A DNA stretch of 64,000 bases, taken from positions 105,466 to 169,465 of the forward strand of contig NZ_JAIOJZ010000009.1 in the NCBI RefSeq assembly GCF_020404845.1. The letters are read 5' to 3'. The notes beneath the pieces were generated by a model. It did not search any database and was not told where the DNA came from. It worked only from the letters and a program-made list of their open reading frames with translations. This DNA comes from Streptomyces hyderabadensis (GTDB lineage: Bacteria > Actinomycetota > Actinomycetes > Streptomycetales > Streptomycetaceae). Position 1 is the first letter of the stretch; each line of letters opens with the position of its first letter. Shown piece by piece: positions 8,531 to 18,759 of the stretch. The translations under genes and the position numbers were made by a program.

Positions 8531-11500
8531 GTGCTCGTCATGCCTGACAGATCCAAGAGACCGCCGATACGGTCGTCGTCCCGCCCCCGAGCCCTGCGGA
8601 CCACGGTCGCCGCGGTGCTCGCCGGGGCGCTCGGCCTGGCCGCGCTGACGGGCGGCGGCACCGCCGTCGCCGTACCCGTCGCGAAGCCCTCCGCCGCGGC
8701 CGACGCGGCGTCCGGCGGGACGGACTACACCAAGCTCGTCGACCCGTTCGTCTCCACCGCGGGCGACGACGGCAACGACCTCCCCGGCGCCCAGGCACCG
8801 CACAGCCTGGCCAAGGTCAACCCGATGACGACCCCGGGCCGCAACCACTCGGGGTACGACTACAACGAGGACCACATCGCCGGGTTCACCGCCACGAACC
8901 TGGACGGCGTGGGCGGTTCGGGCGGCGGCGGCGACCTGCTGGTGGTCCCGACCTCGCAGCAGTACGACAAGCGTCCGGCCACGAGCACCTACGCACACCC
9001 CTACAGCCACGACGACGAGTCGGCGTCGCCCGGCTCCTACCGGGTGGGACTCGGCTCCCCCGCCGGGACCATCGACGCCGAGATGACCGCGACGACCCGC
9101 ACGGCGCTCGAACGGTACCGCTTCCCCGCCGGTTCGCGGCCCCAGCTCGTCCTCGACCTGGCCAACAACTTCACCAGCCGTACCCGCGCGACCCTGGACG
9201 CGACCACACTCAAGGACGGCACCACCGCGATCAGCGGGCTCGTCGCCGGGTCCTTCAACGGCGCCTCGTACCGGCTGTACTACTACGCCACCACGAACGT
9301 CCCCGTGACCTCGCTGCGCAGTTGGGGCGACGACGGCACGCTGAGCGACGCGACCGCGCAGGACGGCACCGACACGGGCGCCGTGCTCGGCTTCGACGAG
9401 GCCGACGGCGACGACGTCGAGCTGCGCGTCACGCTGTCGCCGATCAGCGCCGAGCAGGCCGCCACCGACCAGCACAACGAGGTGGCGGGCCGCAGCTTCG
9501 ACGACGTGCGCGCGCGGACGAAGGCCGACTGGAACAGCACGCTCGGCGCCGTCGCGGTGAAGGCCTCGAAGCAGGCCGACCCCGACTCGACGCTCACCAA
9601 GCAGTTCTACACGCACCTGTACCGCATGTACGCGCTGCCGGTGAACGCCACCAGCACCAGCGGCACCTACCGCGGCGTGGACGGCGCGGTGCACCGGGCG
9701 AACGGCTTCACGTACTACGACGGCTGGTCCACCTGGGACGACTTCCGCAAGTACTCCGTGGAGGCGTACATCGACCCGGCGACCTACCGGGACATGGTGC
9801 AGTCCGCCGTCATCCTCTTCGCCGACGCGCACGCCTCGGGCAAGAGCCTGGGCAGCCTCACCCACTCGGTGCCGACGGTGCGCTGGGAGCGCTCGGCGGT
9901 GGTGATCGCCGACGCGCTCTCGAAGGGGTTCAAGGACTTCGACCGGCTCGACGAGGCGTACCCGGCGCTGAAGTCGTACACCGGCTACTACACCGGGACG
10001 CAGCTGCGGCAGGGCTATGTCGCCGGTGACCCCGGTACGACGGTGCAGCGCGGCTACGACCAGTGGGCGCTGTCCGTCATCGCCGACGCGCTCGGCGAGG
10101 ACGCGGACGCGGAGAAGCTGCGCGAGCAGGCGACCATGGCGATCGACAACCTGGTCAAGCCCGGCGCCTGGACCGCGCCCGACGGCACCGAGGTCGGCCT
10201 GCTCACCCCGCGCGACGGCGAGGGCGACTGGCAGGGCGTCGACTACGAGAAGTTCGAGGAGGCCAAGCTCTACCAGGGCACCCTCTGGCAGTACCACTGG
10301 TACGACGCGTACGACATGGGCGGCCTCATCGAGGCCATGGGCGGCCAGAAGGCCGGCCGGGCCGCGATCCGGCACCTGTTCGGCGAGGACTCCGACGCCG
10401 ACGACGGCTCGACCATGCTGCACTCCAACGCCAACGAGATCGACCTCCAGGCCCCCTACCTCTTCAACTACGTCGGTGAGCCGAGCCTGACGCAGAAGTG
10501 GGTGCGCGCCATCTACACCGGCGAGACCTGGAACCGGTACATCGCGACCGGCTCCACCAACGAAGCCCCCAGCTCCGGCGGCGAGTTCCGGCCGCCGGTG
10601 AAGACCAAGGTCTACGAACTGGCCCCGGACGGCTTCCTGCCGACCATGGACAACGACGCCGGCACCATGTCGACCATGTTCGTCGCCGCCGCCCTCGGGG
10701 TGTTCCCGGTGACCGCGGGCTCCAGCCAGTTCCAGATCGGCAGCCCGTTCTTCGACTCGACGACGATCCGCTACCCGAGCGGCGCCGAGTTCACCGTCGA
10801 GGCCGACGGAGTCTCGCCGAGCCGCTACTACGTCCAGGGCGCCACGCTCAACGGCAAGCGGTTCTCCAACACATGGCTCGACTACTCGCAGATCGTCGCC
10901 GGCGGCACCCTGAAGTTCGCCATGGGTTCCAAGCCGTCGGCCTGGGGTTCGCGCACCGAGCCGGCGTACTCGCTGAACACCGACTCGGGCGACGACGGTG
11001 ACGGCAGCGGGCCGGGCAAGGGCACGACCGTCGTCTCCGCCCGCCCCGAGACCGTCGGCACCGCCGCCGACGGCACCGTCGAGGACAGCATCGAGCTTCG
11101 GCTGTCCGGCCGGGCGTCGTTCACCGCGCGCAAGGGGACCAGTCTCACCCGGAGCGGCGCGGCGAGCGTGACCGGCCTCCCGGACGGCATCGAGGCCGAC
11201 CTCAGGGTCACCGGCAAGCGCACGGCCTCGCTGAAGCTCACCGGCAGCACCAGGACCGACGCGCGGTTCGGCATCACCTTCCGCGACCGGGCCTTCCCGC
11301 ACGGCATTCCGGCCTCCACCGTGACCGGCACCGGCGTGTCCGTGACCGACCCGCTGGTCGTCTCGGCCGCCGCGGTGCACCGGAAGAGCCTGGCCGCCCT
11401 GGCCGACGAGGCGTCCCTGGTGCGCGAGGGCAACTACTCCGACGGCTCCTACGGCATCTTCCGTACCGCCCTGGAACGCGCGCGGACCGTCCTCGCGGAC

Positions 11501-14500
11501 CCCGCCTCGCCGACCGGGACGCTGATGGCCGCGCACGACGCGCTGCGGACCGCGATCGACGCGCTCACCCTGGACGAGGGCGGTTACGCCGTCCTCCAGG
11601 CCGAGGACCCCGACCGGATGGAGGGCCCCAGCCTCGTGAAGGAGGCGTACTACTCGGACGGCGACCTCGGCGGCGTCACCGAGGGCGCCTGGGAACAGTA
11701 CGCGGACCTGGACTTCGGCGGGGTCGCCCCGCGCAGCGTCTCGGTGCGCTACGCCAACTCGCAGGCCACCACCGCCGCGCCGAGCAGTGTGGACATCCAC
11801 GCCGGGGACGCCGACGGACCCGTCGTCGCCACCGTCTCCCTGCCGGGGACCGGCGGCTGGCAGTACTACACCACCGTCCAGGCGGCCGTCACCAACCCCA
11901 AGGCGCTGCTGGACGCGTCGAGCGCGACCTTCGTCTTCCACGCCCCCTCGGGGCAGCAGTGGGTGTCGAACTTCGACTGGTACCAGTTCTCGCCGCAGGA
12001 CGCCCCGTCGTCCTCGCCGACCACCACGCTCGCCACGCTGACCGCGGCGAACACCACCGCGACCGGCGACGGTTCGCTGCCGCTGAAGCTCTCCGGCGGC
12101 CTCTTCGAGAACGTGACGAACGGCGCCTGGGCCGAGTGGCGGGACACCGCCCTCGGTGACGGCGCCGACACGGTCACCGTCACCTACGACAAGCCCCGCT
12201 CCCGCGCGGCGTCGGACTCGCACATCGAACTGCGCCTGGGTGCGAAGGACGGCCCGACGGCCGCCGAGATCCCCCTCGACTACACCGGCTCGGGCTGGGG
12301 AACGGTGGCCGGCACGAGCGTACGGCTCGACCCGGACACCTTCGGCGGGGCCCAGGACGTGTTCGCCGTCTTCGTCTCCAGCACCCAGACCGACGCGCAG
12401 CCCTACGTCGCCAACGTGTACTCGCTCGCCCTGACGCGCCAGGCGGACGCCCCGGTGGTGTTCGACGCCACGGCGTTCAAGGGCAACAGCGGCGGCGGGC
12501 TCAAGAGCGAGCCGGCCACCTGGAGCGACGCGGGCTCCGCCACCAGCCTCGGCGGCACCTACGACGGCGCCTGGCTCGACTACGGCGACATCGACTTCGG
12601 CGACTCGCCCAAGAACACCGTCACCCTCACCTACGTCAACAACTCCGCCCGCTGCGGCACCGGTTCCGCAGTCCAGCTCTACCTGGACTCCTTCGACGCG
12701 GACGCCCCCGGCACGCCGCAGGCGACCGTGCCCCTGCCGGTCACCGGCAGCTCCTGGTCGTCGGGCGGGACGACCAGTGTGACCCTGCCGAAGGGGATCA
12801 CCGGCACGCACTCCGTGCACCTGCGGCTGACCACGAACGCGGACTCCGCGCACCCCTACGTCGCCAACCTGGGCCAGGTCACCTTCTCCCACGTCGAGGC
12901 TCCCGCGGAGACCGACCTGTCCGCCCTGCGGACGGCGATCGACCAGTACGAGGGCCTCGTCGAGGACGCGGACCGGTACGGCACGATCGACTTCGGGGTG
13001 TTCCGGCGCGAACTGGCCGCCGCCCGCGACCTCCTCGGCGCCGAGGACGCCACCCAGCTCGAGGCCGACCTGCGGACCCGGAGCCTGACGCTGGCCGCGA
13101 ACCAGCTGGTTCCGCTGCCGAGGCTGAAGCTGGAGAACCTGGTCGACGCCGCCTCCGCACTCGCCGACGAGCGCTACACGGAGGCCTCGTGGAGTGCCTT
13201 CACCACGGCGCTCGCCGCGGCGAAGACGGCCCTGGCGGACGACGCGGCCACGGACCGCACCCTCACCGAGCGGTACACGGCCCTCGACCGCGCCAGGTCC
13301 GCACTCACCACGAAGCGCAGGACGGTGCCGGCCGCGCCCGACGCGGTGTCCGCGACCCCGTCCGGCACCAGTGTGAAGGTCACCTGGTCCGCACCCGAGG
13401 ACGACGGCGGTTCGCCCGTCACCGGTTACGAGATCACCCTGAGCGGCGGCCACCAGGTCGAGATCACCGATCCGGACAGCCGGAGCACGGTGTTCACCCG
13501 GCTGCCGGACGGCACGTCGTACACGGCGCGGGTCCGGGCGGTGAACGCCCTCGGCGACTCCCCCTGGGGCGCACCGACGCAGCCCGTCGTCGCGGGCGGC
13601 GGCAAGCCCCAGGCGCCGACCGTCACGGGTGTGGTCACCGACGGCGAGCGGGTCAGGGTGAGCTGGCGGCCCGCCGGCGACGGCGGCTTCCCGGTCGTCG
13701 GCTACACCGTGGCCCTCGACGACGGAACCACCGCGCACGTGTCCGGCACCACCGACACCGCGCTGCTCACCTCGGACGGCGGAGCGAAGGCCCACACCGC
13801 CACCGTGACCGCGGTGACCCTGGCCGGCAGCTCGGCCGACCCCGAGCCCACGGCCGAGTCCGCCACCGCTGCCACCGCTGCCGCCGACCCGGCGGACTAC
13901 GAACCGTCGCCCTTCCCGGCCGACGTGCTCGACGCCGCCTACTCGTCGGACGCGTGGCCCGCGACCGGCGACGGCGGCGACTACTTCAACCGGCTCCTCG
14001 GCGGCTTCGACGACCTTGGCCCCGCCACCCTCGGCGCCAACGAGAAGCTGACCGACGGCACCGCGCCCACGGCCGAGAACGACACGATCACCGTCGGCAT
14101 CAACAACGCGGCGACGCAGCAGCAGGTCGACCGGGCCGAGGTGGACGCGTCCAACAGCGCCACCGTCACCATGGCCGACGGCCTCGGCTCCCGGCTCGGC
14201 CCGCTGTACAGCGAGGCGCTGAAGGCGGGTCAGCTGCCCAAGACCAGCGCGCTGTTCTCCCGCGTCACCGAGAAGCTCGACACCCACGACGCGGCGAAGA
14301 ACCACTACCAGTACCTGCGCCCGTACGTGCGGCTCGGCTTCGCCGGGGACGGCGGCGCGATCTACGAGTCGCAGGACAGCTCGTACAGCGGTCTCGCGGG
14401 CCAGGGCTCGTACCCGAGCGGCCACACCTACGGCGGCTACGAGGCCGGGACCATCCTCGCCACGCTGCTGCCGGACCTGGCGCCGTCGATCCTCGCGCGC

Positions 14501-15454
14501 ACCTCGGAGTACGGGGACAACCGCATCGTCCTCGGGTTCCACTACCCGCTCGACGTCATGGGCGGCCGGATCACCGCACAGGCCACCGTGGCGCACCGCT
14601 GGGCGGACCCCGAGTTCGCGAAGCTGCTGGGGCAGGCCCACACCGAGATCGAGAACGTGCTGCTCGCGCGGTGCGCGCAGGAGGGCTACGGCGACACCCT
14701 CACGGCCTGCGCGGGTGATCCCTACGCCGGGCTGAGCACCGCGCAGGACGTGGACCTGTACACGCGGCGCCTGACCTACGGGTTCTCGCAGACCGGCGAG
14801 GCGGGGCAGACCCTCGACGCGCCGTCCGACGCGGCGGCTCTGCTGATCACCGCCTTCCCGGACCTCACCGCCGAGCAGCGCACCCAGGTCCTGGAGCAGA
14901 CCGCCACGGACTCCGGGTACCCGCTCGACCTCACCGCGTCCGGCGGGCCGGCCTGGCAGCGGATCAACCTGGCGGCGGCGATGGCGGCGGACGTGGTCGT
15001 GAACGCCGACGGGTCGGTCACGGTGACCAACTCCCCCGACGCGACGAAGGAGAGCGTCGCGGACGCGTCCGCGATCACCGTGGGAGGTGTCGCGCTCGAC
15101 GGGTTCGACCCCGAGGTGTCCACGTACGTCGTGGACTGGCCGAAGAACAGGCGGGTCCCGTCCGTCGGTGCGGTGACGGCCGCGCCGGGCGCGCGGGTGA
15201 AGGTGACGGCGGGCAGTTCCACGGTCTCGTCGTCCCAGCGCGGGTTCTCCGCCCGCACCATCACGGTGACCTCGGCCAACGGCGCGTTCACCCGCACCTA
15301 CACGGTCGGGTTCCGGCCGACGGAGCAGCGGCATCCGCACGGGCCGGACTGGGGCTGGGACGCCGGCCGTGGGTCGGCATCCGGCGGTGGGTCGGCATCC
15401 GGCGGTGGCGGCCTCTGGTCGCCGGCACGGGAGTGGGAGCACGCCCTGAAGTGA
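8531..15454 (+). CDS. Secreted GH92 alpha-mannosidase fused to PAP2 acid phosphatase
   Basis: A 2307-residue exported multidomain enzyme. It has a signal peptide (residues 1-48, ending near AVAVPVA) and GH92 at about 65-818. GH92 features are YYDGWSTWDDFR, NEIDLQAPYLFNY with candidate acid Glu636, and MDNDAGTMS with candidate base Asp707/Asp709. FIVAR-like helices follow at about 950-1018, three CBM6-like sandwiches at 1019-1157, 1165-1303 and 1309-1456, two more FIVAR repeats at 1460-1598, and fibronectin III at 1599-1690 and 1691-1786. A full PAP2 phosphatase occupies about 1790-2150, and a cadherin-like sandwich ends the protein. The PAP2 motifs are intact: KNHYQYLRP, SYPSGH, and NRIVLGFHYPLD. 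GH92 enzymes remove alpha-mannose with calcium. A phosphatase on the same chain suggests action on phosphorylated mannans; that is inference. GTG at 8531 follows GGAGAGGG; ATG at 8540 is possible. Confidence 0.9.
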   Translation: MLVMPDRSKRPPIRSSSRPRALRTTVAAVLAGALGLAALTGGGTAVAVPVAKPSAAADAASGGTDYTKLVDPFVSTAGDDGNDLPGAQAPHSLAKVNPMTTPGRNHSGYDYNEDHIAGFTATNLDGVGGSGGGGDLLVVPTSQQYDKRPATSTYAHPYSHDDESASPGSYRVGLGSPAGTIDAEMTATTRTALERYRFPAGSRPQLVLDLANNFTSRTRATLDATTLKDGTTAISGLVAGSFNGASYRLYYYATTNVPVTSLRSWGDDGTLSDATAQDGTDTGAVLGFDEADGDDVELRVTLSPISAEQAATDQHNEVAGRSFDDVRARTKADWNSTLGAVAVKASKQADPDSTLTKQFYTHLYRMYALPVNATSTSGTYRGVDGAVHRANGFTYYDGWSTWDDFRKYSVEAYIDPATYRDMVQSAVILFADAHASGKSLGSLTHSVPTVRWERSAVVIADALSKGFKDFDRLDEAYPALKSYTGYYTGTQLRQGYVAGDPGTTVQRGYDQWALSVIADALGEDADAEKLREQATMAIDNLVKPGAWTAPDGTEVGLLTPRDGEGDWQGVDYEKFEEAKLYQGTLWQYHWYDAYDMGGLIEAMGGQKAGRAAIRHLFGEDSDADDGSTMLHSNANEIDLQAPYLFNYVGEPSLTQKWVRAIYTGETWNRYIATGSTNEAPSSGGEFRPPVKTKVYELAPDGFLPTMDNDAGTMSTMFVAAALGVFPVTAGSSQFQIGSPFFDSTTIRYPSGAEFTVEADGVSPSRYYVQGATLNGKRFSNTWLDYSQIVAGGTLKFAMGSKPSAWGSRTEPAYSLNTDSGDDGDGSGPGKGTTVVSARPETVGTAADGTVEDSIELRLSGRASFTARKGTSLTRSGAASVTGLPDGIEADLRVTGKRTASLKLTGSTRTDARFGITFRDRAFPHGIPASTVTGTGVSVTDPLVVSAAAVHRKSLAALADEASLVREGNYSDGSYGIFRTALERARTVLADPASPTGTLMAAHDALRTAIDALTLDEGGYAVLQAEDPDRMEGPSLVKEAYYSDGDLGGVTEGAWEQYADLDFGGVAPRSVSVRYANSQATTAAPSSVDIHAGDADGPVVATVSLPGTGGWQYYTTVQAAVTNPKALLDASSATFVFHAPSGQQWVSNFDWYQFSPQDAPSSSPTTTLATLTAANTTATGDGSLPLKLSGGLFENVTNGAWAEWRDTALGDGADTVTVTYDKPRSRAASDSHIELRLGAKDGPTAAEIPLDYTGSGWGTVAGTSVRLDPDTFGGAQDVFAVFVSSTQTDAQPYVANVYSLALTRQADAPVVFDATAFKGNSGGGLKSEPATWSDAGSATSLGGTYDGAWLDYGDIDFGDSPKNTVTLTYVNNSARCGTGSAVQLYLDSFDADAPGTPQATVPLPVTGSSWSSGGTTSVTLPKGITGTHSVHLRLTTNADSAHPYVANLGQVTFSHVEAPAETDLSALRTAIDQYEGLVEDADRYGTIDFGVFRRELAAARDLLGAEDATQLEADLRTRSLTLAANQLVPLPRLKLENLVDAASALADERYTEASWSAFTTALAAAKTALADDAATDRTLTERYTALDRARSALTTKRRTVPAAPDAVSATPSGTSVKVTWSAPEDDGGSPVTGYEITLSGGHQVEITDPDSRSTVFTRLPDGTSYTARVRAVNALGDSPWGAPTQPVVAGGGKPQAPTVTGVVTDGERVRVSWRPAGDGGFPVVGYTVALDDGTTAHVSGTTDTALLTSDGGAKAHTATVTAVTLAGSSADPEPTAESATAATAAADPADYEPSPFPADVLDAAYSSDAWPATGDGGDYFNRLLGGFDDLGPATLGANEKLTDGTAPTAENDTITVGINNAATQQQVDRAEVDASNSATVTMADGLGSRLGPLYSEALKAGQLPKTSALFSRVTEKLDTHDAAKNHYQYLRPYVRLGFAGDGGAIYESQDSSYSGLAGQGSYPSGHTYGGYEAGTILATLLPDLAPSILARTSEYGDNRIVLGFHYPLDVMGGRITAQATVAHRWADPEFAKLLGQAHTEIENVLLARCAQEGYGDTLTACAGDPYAGLSTAQDVDLYTRRLTYGFSQTGEAGQTLDAPSDAAALLITAFPDLTAEQRTQVLEQTATDSGYPLDLTASGGPAWQRINLAAAMAADVVVNADGSVTVTNSPDATKESVADASAITVGGVALDGFDPEVSTYVVDWPKNRRVPSVGAVTAAPGARVKVTAGSSTVSSSQRGFSARTITVTSANGAFTRTYTVGFRPTEQRHPHGPDWGWDAGRGSASGGGSASGGGGLWSPAREWEHALK

Positions 15455-15483
15455 GCCCGGCCGCCCGGACACCGGGCGAAGTG

Positions 15484-15523
15484 GACCGCCGCCGTCACGA
15501 CATGCTCCGTGACGGCGGCGGTC
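15484..15523. terminator. Bidirectional hairpin terminator
   Basis: A perfect 16-bp stem (15484-15499 with 15508-15523) and 8-base loop lies between the convergent mannosidase and MFS genes. There is no U tract, as is usual in Streptomyces. Confidence 0.8.
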
Positions 15524-15530
15524 GCCGTTC

Positions 15531-16874
15531 TCACGTCGGGCTCGGCGCCTCGGCGCGGGGGCCGTCGTCTTCTTCGGCGCGGGGCTCCGTGCCTTCCTCG
15601 GCCCGGGCTCCGTTGCCTTCCTCGGCGCGGCGCAGGGCGTCCTCGTCGGTGCGGGCGTCGTAGCCGACGAGCCCGGGCAGCGCGGCGGTGAGCAGTCCCA
15701 CGGCCGCGACACAGGCCACGCCGCCGGTCCAGACCGCCGGGCGGGCGCCGGTCCAGCCGGCCATCGCGCCGGCCCGGACCTGGCCGAGCTGCGGTCCGAT
15801 GCTGTAGGAGAGGACCTCGATCCCCGCGAGCCGGCCGCGCAGCCGGTCGGGGATGGTCTGGTTCCAGATGGTGGAGCGGCCCAGGCCGCTGAGCATGTCC
15901 CCGGCTCCGGCCAGCGCGAGACAGGCCAGCACCAGCCAGATGTTCGCGGTCCAGCCGGCCGCCGCGATGGCCAGTCCCCAGCCGGTGGCGCCGAACACCA
16001 CCAGCAGGCCGTGCCGCCGGGTCCGGGACACCCAGCCGCTGGTCAGGCTGAGCAGCAGCGAGCCGACGGCCCCCGCCGAGTACATCAGGCCCAGCGCCCA
16101 GTCGGCGTCGAGTTCGTCGGCGAGGAAGGGGAAGATGGTGTTCGGGAAGGCGAAGAGCATCGCCGCCAGGTCGATCGCGTAGGTGCCCAGCAGCACCGGT
16201 CTCGACCAGGCGTACCGGGCGCCCTCGGCGATGCCGCGCAGGGACGGCTTGGCCGCGTGCGCGACGGGCGGCACCGGGGAGAGCCGGCGGCACATCAGGA
16301 CCGAGGCGCAGAAGCAGGCCACGGTGGTGGTGTACGCGGGGACGTTGCCCGCGTAGGCGACCACGAGGCCGGCCAGGGCGGGTCCGGCGATGGCGCCGGC
16401 CTGCCAGCGCAGGGCGTTCAGCGCCGCGGCGGCGGCCAGTTGCCCGTGCGGCACGATCCGGGCCAGCAGCGAGTCCAGCGCGGGGCGTTGCAGTCCGGCG
16501 AGTGCGGCCACCCCGCCCGCGACCACGTACAGCGGCCAGAGCAGGGGGCGGGGCAGCAGCGCGTTCACGAGCAGGACGGCGGCCAGGAGTCCGAGGCCCG
16601 CCTCGGTGAGCACGATGACCCTGCGCCGGTCCACGGCGTCGGCGAGTGCCCCGCCGTAGAGCCCGAAGACCACCAGGGGGACGAGTTCGACGGCGCCCAT
16701 GACGCCGACGGCGAGCGGGGAGCCGGTCAGCTCCTTGATCTGCAGCGGCAGCGCGATCAGCGCCATCACGCTGCCGAGGTAGGTGACCAGCCCCTGCACC
16801 CACAGCAGGCGGAAGTCGCGGGAGGACCGCCAGGGCGCGAGGTCGGGCAGCAGCGCGGTGAGCCTCGACGTCAT
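15531..16874 (-). CDS. MFS transporter, enterobactin-exporter (EntS)-like
   Basis: A 447-residue major facilitator with about 12 hydrophobic segments and a charged Glu/Arg-rich cytoplasmic tail. It resembles the EntS/MFS_3 group of siderophore exporters, including the early RDFRLLWVQGLVTYLGSVMA and the loop DAVDRRRVI. Its ATG overlaps the stop of the upstream ATPase gene by 4 bp (ATGA), so it is the last gene of the iron-siderophore operon and translationally coupled. It probably exports a siderophore or recycles the desferri form; which siderophore is unknown, as no synthesis genes are in the window. Confidence 0.87.
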   Translation of the reverse strand: MTSRLTALLPDLAPWRSSRDFRLLWVQGLVTYLGSVMALIALPLQIKELTGSPLAVGVMGAVELVPLVVFGLYGGALADAVDRRRVIVLTEAGLGLLAAVLLVNALLPRPLLWPLYVVAGGVAALAGLQRPALDSLLARIVPHGQLAAAAALNALRWQAGAIAGPALAGLVVAYAGNVPAYTTTVACFCASVLMCRRLSPVPPVAHAAKPSLRGIAEGARYAWSRPVLLGTYAIDLAAMLFAFPNTIFPFLADELDADWALGLMYSAGAVGSLLLSLTSGWVSRTRRHGLLVVFGATGWGLAIAAAGWTANIWLVLACLALAGAGDMLSGLGRSTIWNQTIPDRLRGRLAGIEVLSYSIGPQLGQVRAGAMAGWTGARPAVWTGGVACVAAVGLLTAALPGLVGYDARTDEDALRRAEEGNGARAEEGTEPRAEEDDGPRAEAPSPT

Positions 16875-17710
16875 GGCGTTGCTTCGCTGTCCGAGAGGAC
16901 GGTCGCCGCGGCCGTCGTGTGATGGCGTCCGATGGGCAGGACGAGGGGCCGGCCGGAGACCGGGTCCTCGATGACGCGGCTCTCCATGCCGTACACGGAC
17001 CGCACCGTGTCCTCGGTCATCACCTCCTCGGTGTCTCCGGCGGCGTGCAGTCCTCCGGCCGCCAGCGCGATGAGCCGGTCCGCGTAGCGGGCGGCGAGGT
17101 TGAGGTCGTGCAGGACCATGACGATGGTGGTGCCGCGGGTCCGGTTGAGGTCGGTGAGCAGGTCGAGGACCTCGATCTGGTGGCTGATGTCGAGGAACGT
17201 GGTGGGTTCGTCGAGCAGCAGCAGGTCGGTCTGCTGAGCCAGTGCCATGGCGATCCACACCCGCTGGCGCTGGCCGCCGGAGAGTTCGTCGACGGCGCGG
17301 TCCATCAGGTCGGTGGTGTGGGTGGCCTCCAGTGCGGCGGCGACGGCCGCGTCGTCCTGCGCCGTCCAGCGGGAGAAGGCGCGCTGGTGCGGGTGGCGGC
17401 CCCGGCCGACCAGGTCGAGGACGGTGATGCCCTCGGGGGTGACCGGCGACTGGGGCAACAGGCCCAGGGTGCGGGCGAGTTCCTTGGCCGGGGTGCGGTG
17501 GACCTCCTTGCCGTCCAGGACGACGCGGCCGGCCCGCGGGACGAGCAGCCGGGACATGGAGCGCAGCAGTGTCGACTTGCCGCAGGCGTTGGCGCCGACG
17601 ATGACCGTGATCCGCCCGGCGGCGAGGGTCAGGTCGAGCCCCTCGATGACGACGCGGTCGCCGTAGCCGAGGGTGAGGTCCTCGGTGGACAGGGTGTGGG
17701 ACGCGGTCAC
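16871..17710 (-). CDS. Iron-siderophore ABC transporter, ATP-binding protein
   Basis: A 279-residue FepC/FecE-type ATPase with all nucleotide-binding motifs: Walker A GANACGKST, signature LSGGQRQR, Walker B LLLLDEPTTFLD and the H-loop VLHDLN. It powers uptake of ferric-siderophore through the two adjacent FecCD permeases. It begins with GTG overlapping the permease stop codon (GTGA) and is preceded by GGAGG inside the permease gene. Its stop overlaps the exporter start, so the operon is tightly coupled. Confidence 0.93.
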   Translation of the reverse strand: MTASHTLSTEDLTLGYGDRVVIEGLDLTLAAGRITVIVGANACGKSTLLRSMSRLLVPRAGRVVLDGKEVHRTPAKELARTLGLLPQSPVTPEGITVLDLVGRGRHPHQRAFSRWTAQDDAAVAAALEATHTTDLMDRAVDELSGGQRQRVWIAMALAQQTDLLLLDEPTTFLDISHQIEVLDLLTDLNRTRGTTIVMVLHDLNLAARYADRLIALAAGGLHAAGDTEEVMTEDTVRSVYGMESRVIEDPVSGRPLVLPIGRHHTTAAATVLSDSEATP

Positions 17711-18759
17711 AGTGAGCCTCCGGCCCGGTTGGTGCGGACGATCAGGTAGACGAGGTAGGGCGCGCCGAGGACGCCGGTGACGACGCCCACGGGGTAGCGG
17801 GTGTCGAAGGCGTACTGGCCGGTGAAGTCGGCGACGAGGACGAGCAGGGCGCCGACGAGTGACGCGGGGACCAGCAGGGATCCGCCGGTGCCCACCAGCC
17901 GGGCGGCGATCGGGCCGGAGAGGAAGGCCACGAAGGCGATCGGTCCGGCGGCGGCCGTCGCGAACGCGATCAGCCCGACGGCGGCGACGATCACGACGAC
18001 GCGGGTGCGTTCGACGCGGACGCCGAGTGCGGAGGCCGTGTCGTCGCCGAGGCTCAGGGCGCTCAGGTTGCGGGCCTGGGACAGCAGTACCGGGCCGAGC
18101 ACGAGCACCGCGAGGACGGTGGGCACGGTCTCCTCCCAGGTGGTGCCGTTGAGGCTGCCGGTGAGCCAGCGCATCGCCTCCTGGAGGTCCCACTGGCCGG
18201 CCTGCGACAGGACGTAGGAGGTGACGCTGTCGAGCAGGGCGGAGACGCCGATGCCGATGAGGATGAGCCGGGTGCCGGCCACCCCGTCGCGGAAGGCGAG
18301 GGTGTACACCAGCAGCGCCACCCCGAGCGCGGCGGCGATCGCCACGGCCGACACCTCGGTCCCGCCCAGCGAGAAGATCACGATGGCGATGGCCGCCGCG
18401 GTGCTGGCGCCCGCGCTGATGCCGATGATGTCCGGGCTGGCGAGCGGGTTGCGGAGCATCGTCTGGAAGGTGACGCCGGCGAGGCCGAAGCCGAATCCGG
18501 CGCTCAGCGCGAGTACCGCGCGCGGCAGCCGCAGCCTGCCCACGGTGAAGGAGGCGCCCGGCACGTCCTCCCCCAGGATCACGCGCAGCACGTCGTGGGC
18601 CGGGTAGAAGGTGTGTCCGGCCATGAGGGAGGTGGCGAAGGCGGCGGCGACGAGGACCAGCAGGGTCAGCACGATCAGCCGTCGCCGCCGGGCGCCGCGG
18701 ACGCGGGTGCGGGTGACGGTCCGCAGCGTGGACGGGGCGTCGACGGCGGGGGCGCTCAC
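17707..18759 (-). CDS. Iron-siderophore ABC transporter permease (FecCD, second subunit)
   Basis: A 350-residue FecCD/BtuC-family permease with about nine or ten hydrophobic segments. Family landmarks are RLPRAVLALSAGFGFGLAG, the coupling region RNPLASPDIIGISAGA, and AAGPIAFVAFLSGPIAARLV toward the C-terminus. It forms the membrane channel with the permease encoded just upstream. The GTG start at 18759 overlaps the preceding stop by 4 bp, and the same arrangement couples it to the ATPase. Confidence 0.92.
   Translation of the reverse strand: MSAPAVDAPSTLRTVTRTRVRGARRRRLIVLTLLVLVAAAFATSLMAGHTFYPAHDVLRVILGEDVPGASFTVGRLRLPRAVLALSAGFGFGLAGVTFQTMLRNPLASPDIIGISAGASTAAAIAIVIFSLGGTEVSAVAIAAALGVALLVYTLAFRDGVAGTRLILIGIGVSALLDSVTSYVLSQAGQWDLQEAMRWLTGSLNGTTWEETVPTVLAVLVLGPVLLSQARNLSALSLGDDTASALGVRVERTRVVVIVAAVGLIAFATAAAGPIAFVAFLSGPIAARLVGTGGSLLVPASLVGALLVLVADFTGQYAFDTRYPVGVVTGVLGAPYLVYLIVRTNRAGGSL

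Noticed and set aside
8453..15712. 2419-codon open frame on the minus strand opposite the mannosidase-phosphatase gene
   Set aside because: Codon bias and domain content fit the plus strand. The antisense product is repetitive Val/Arg/Gly with no recognisable fold.
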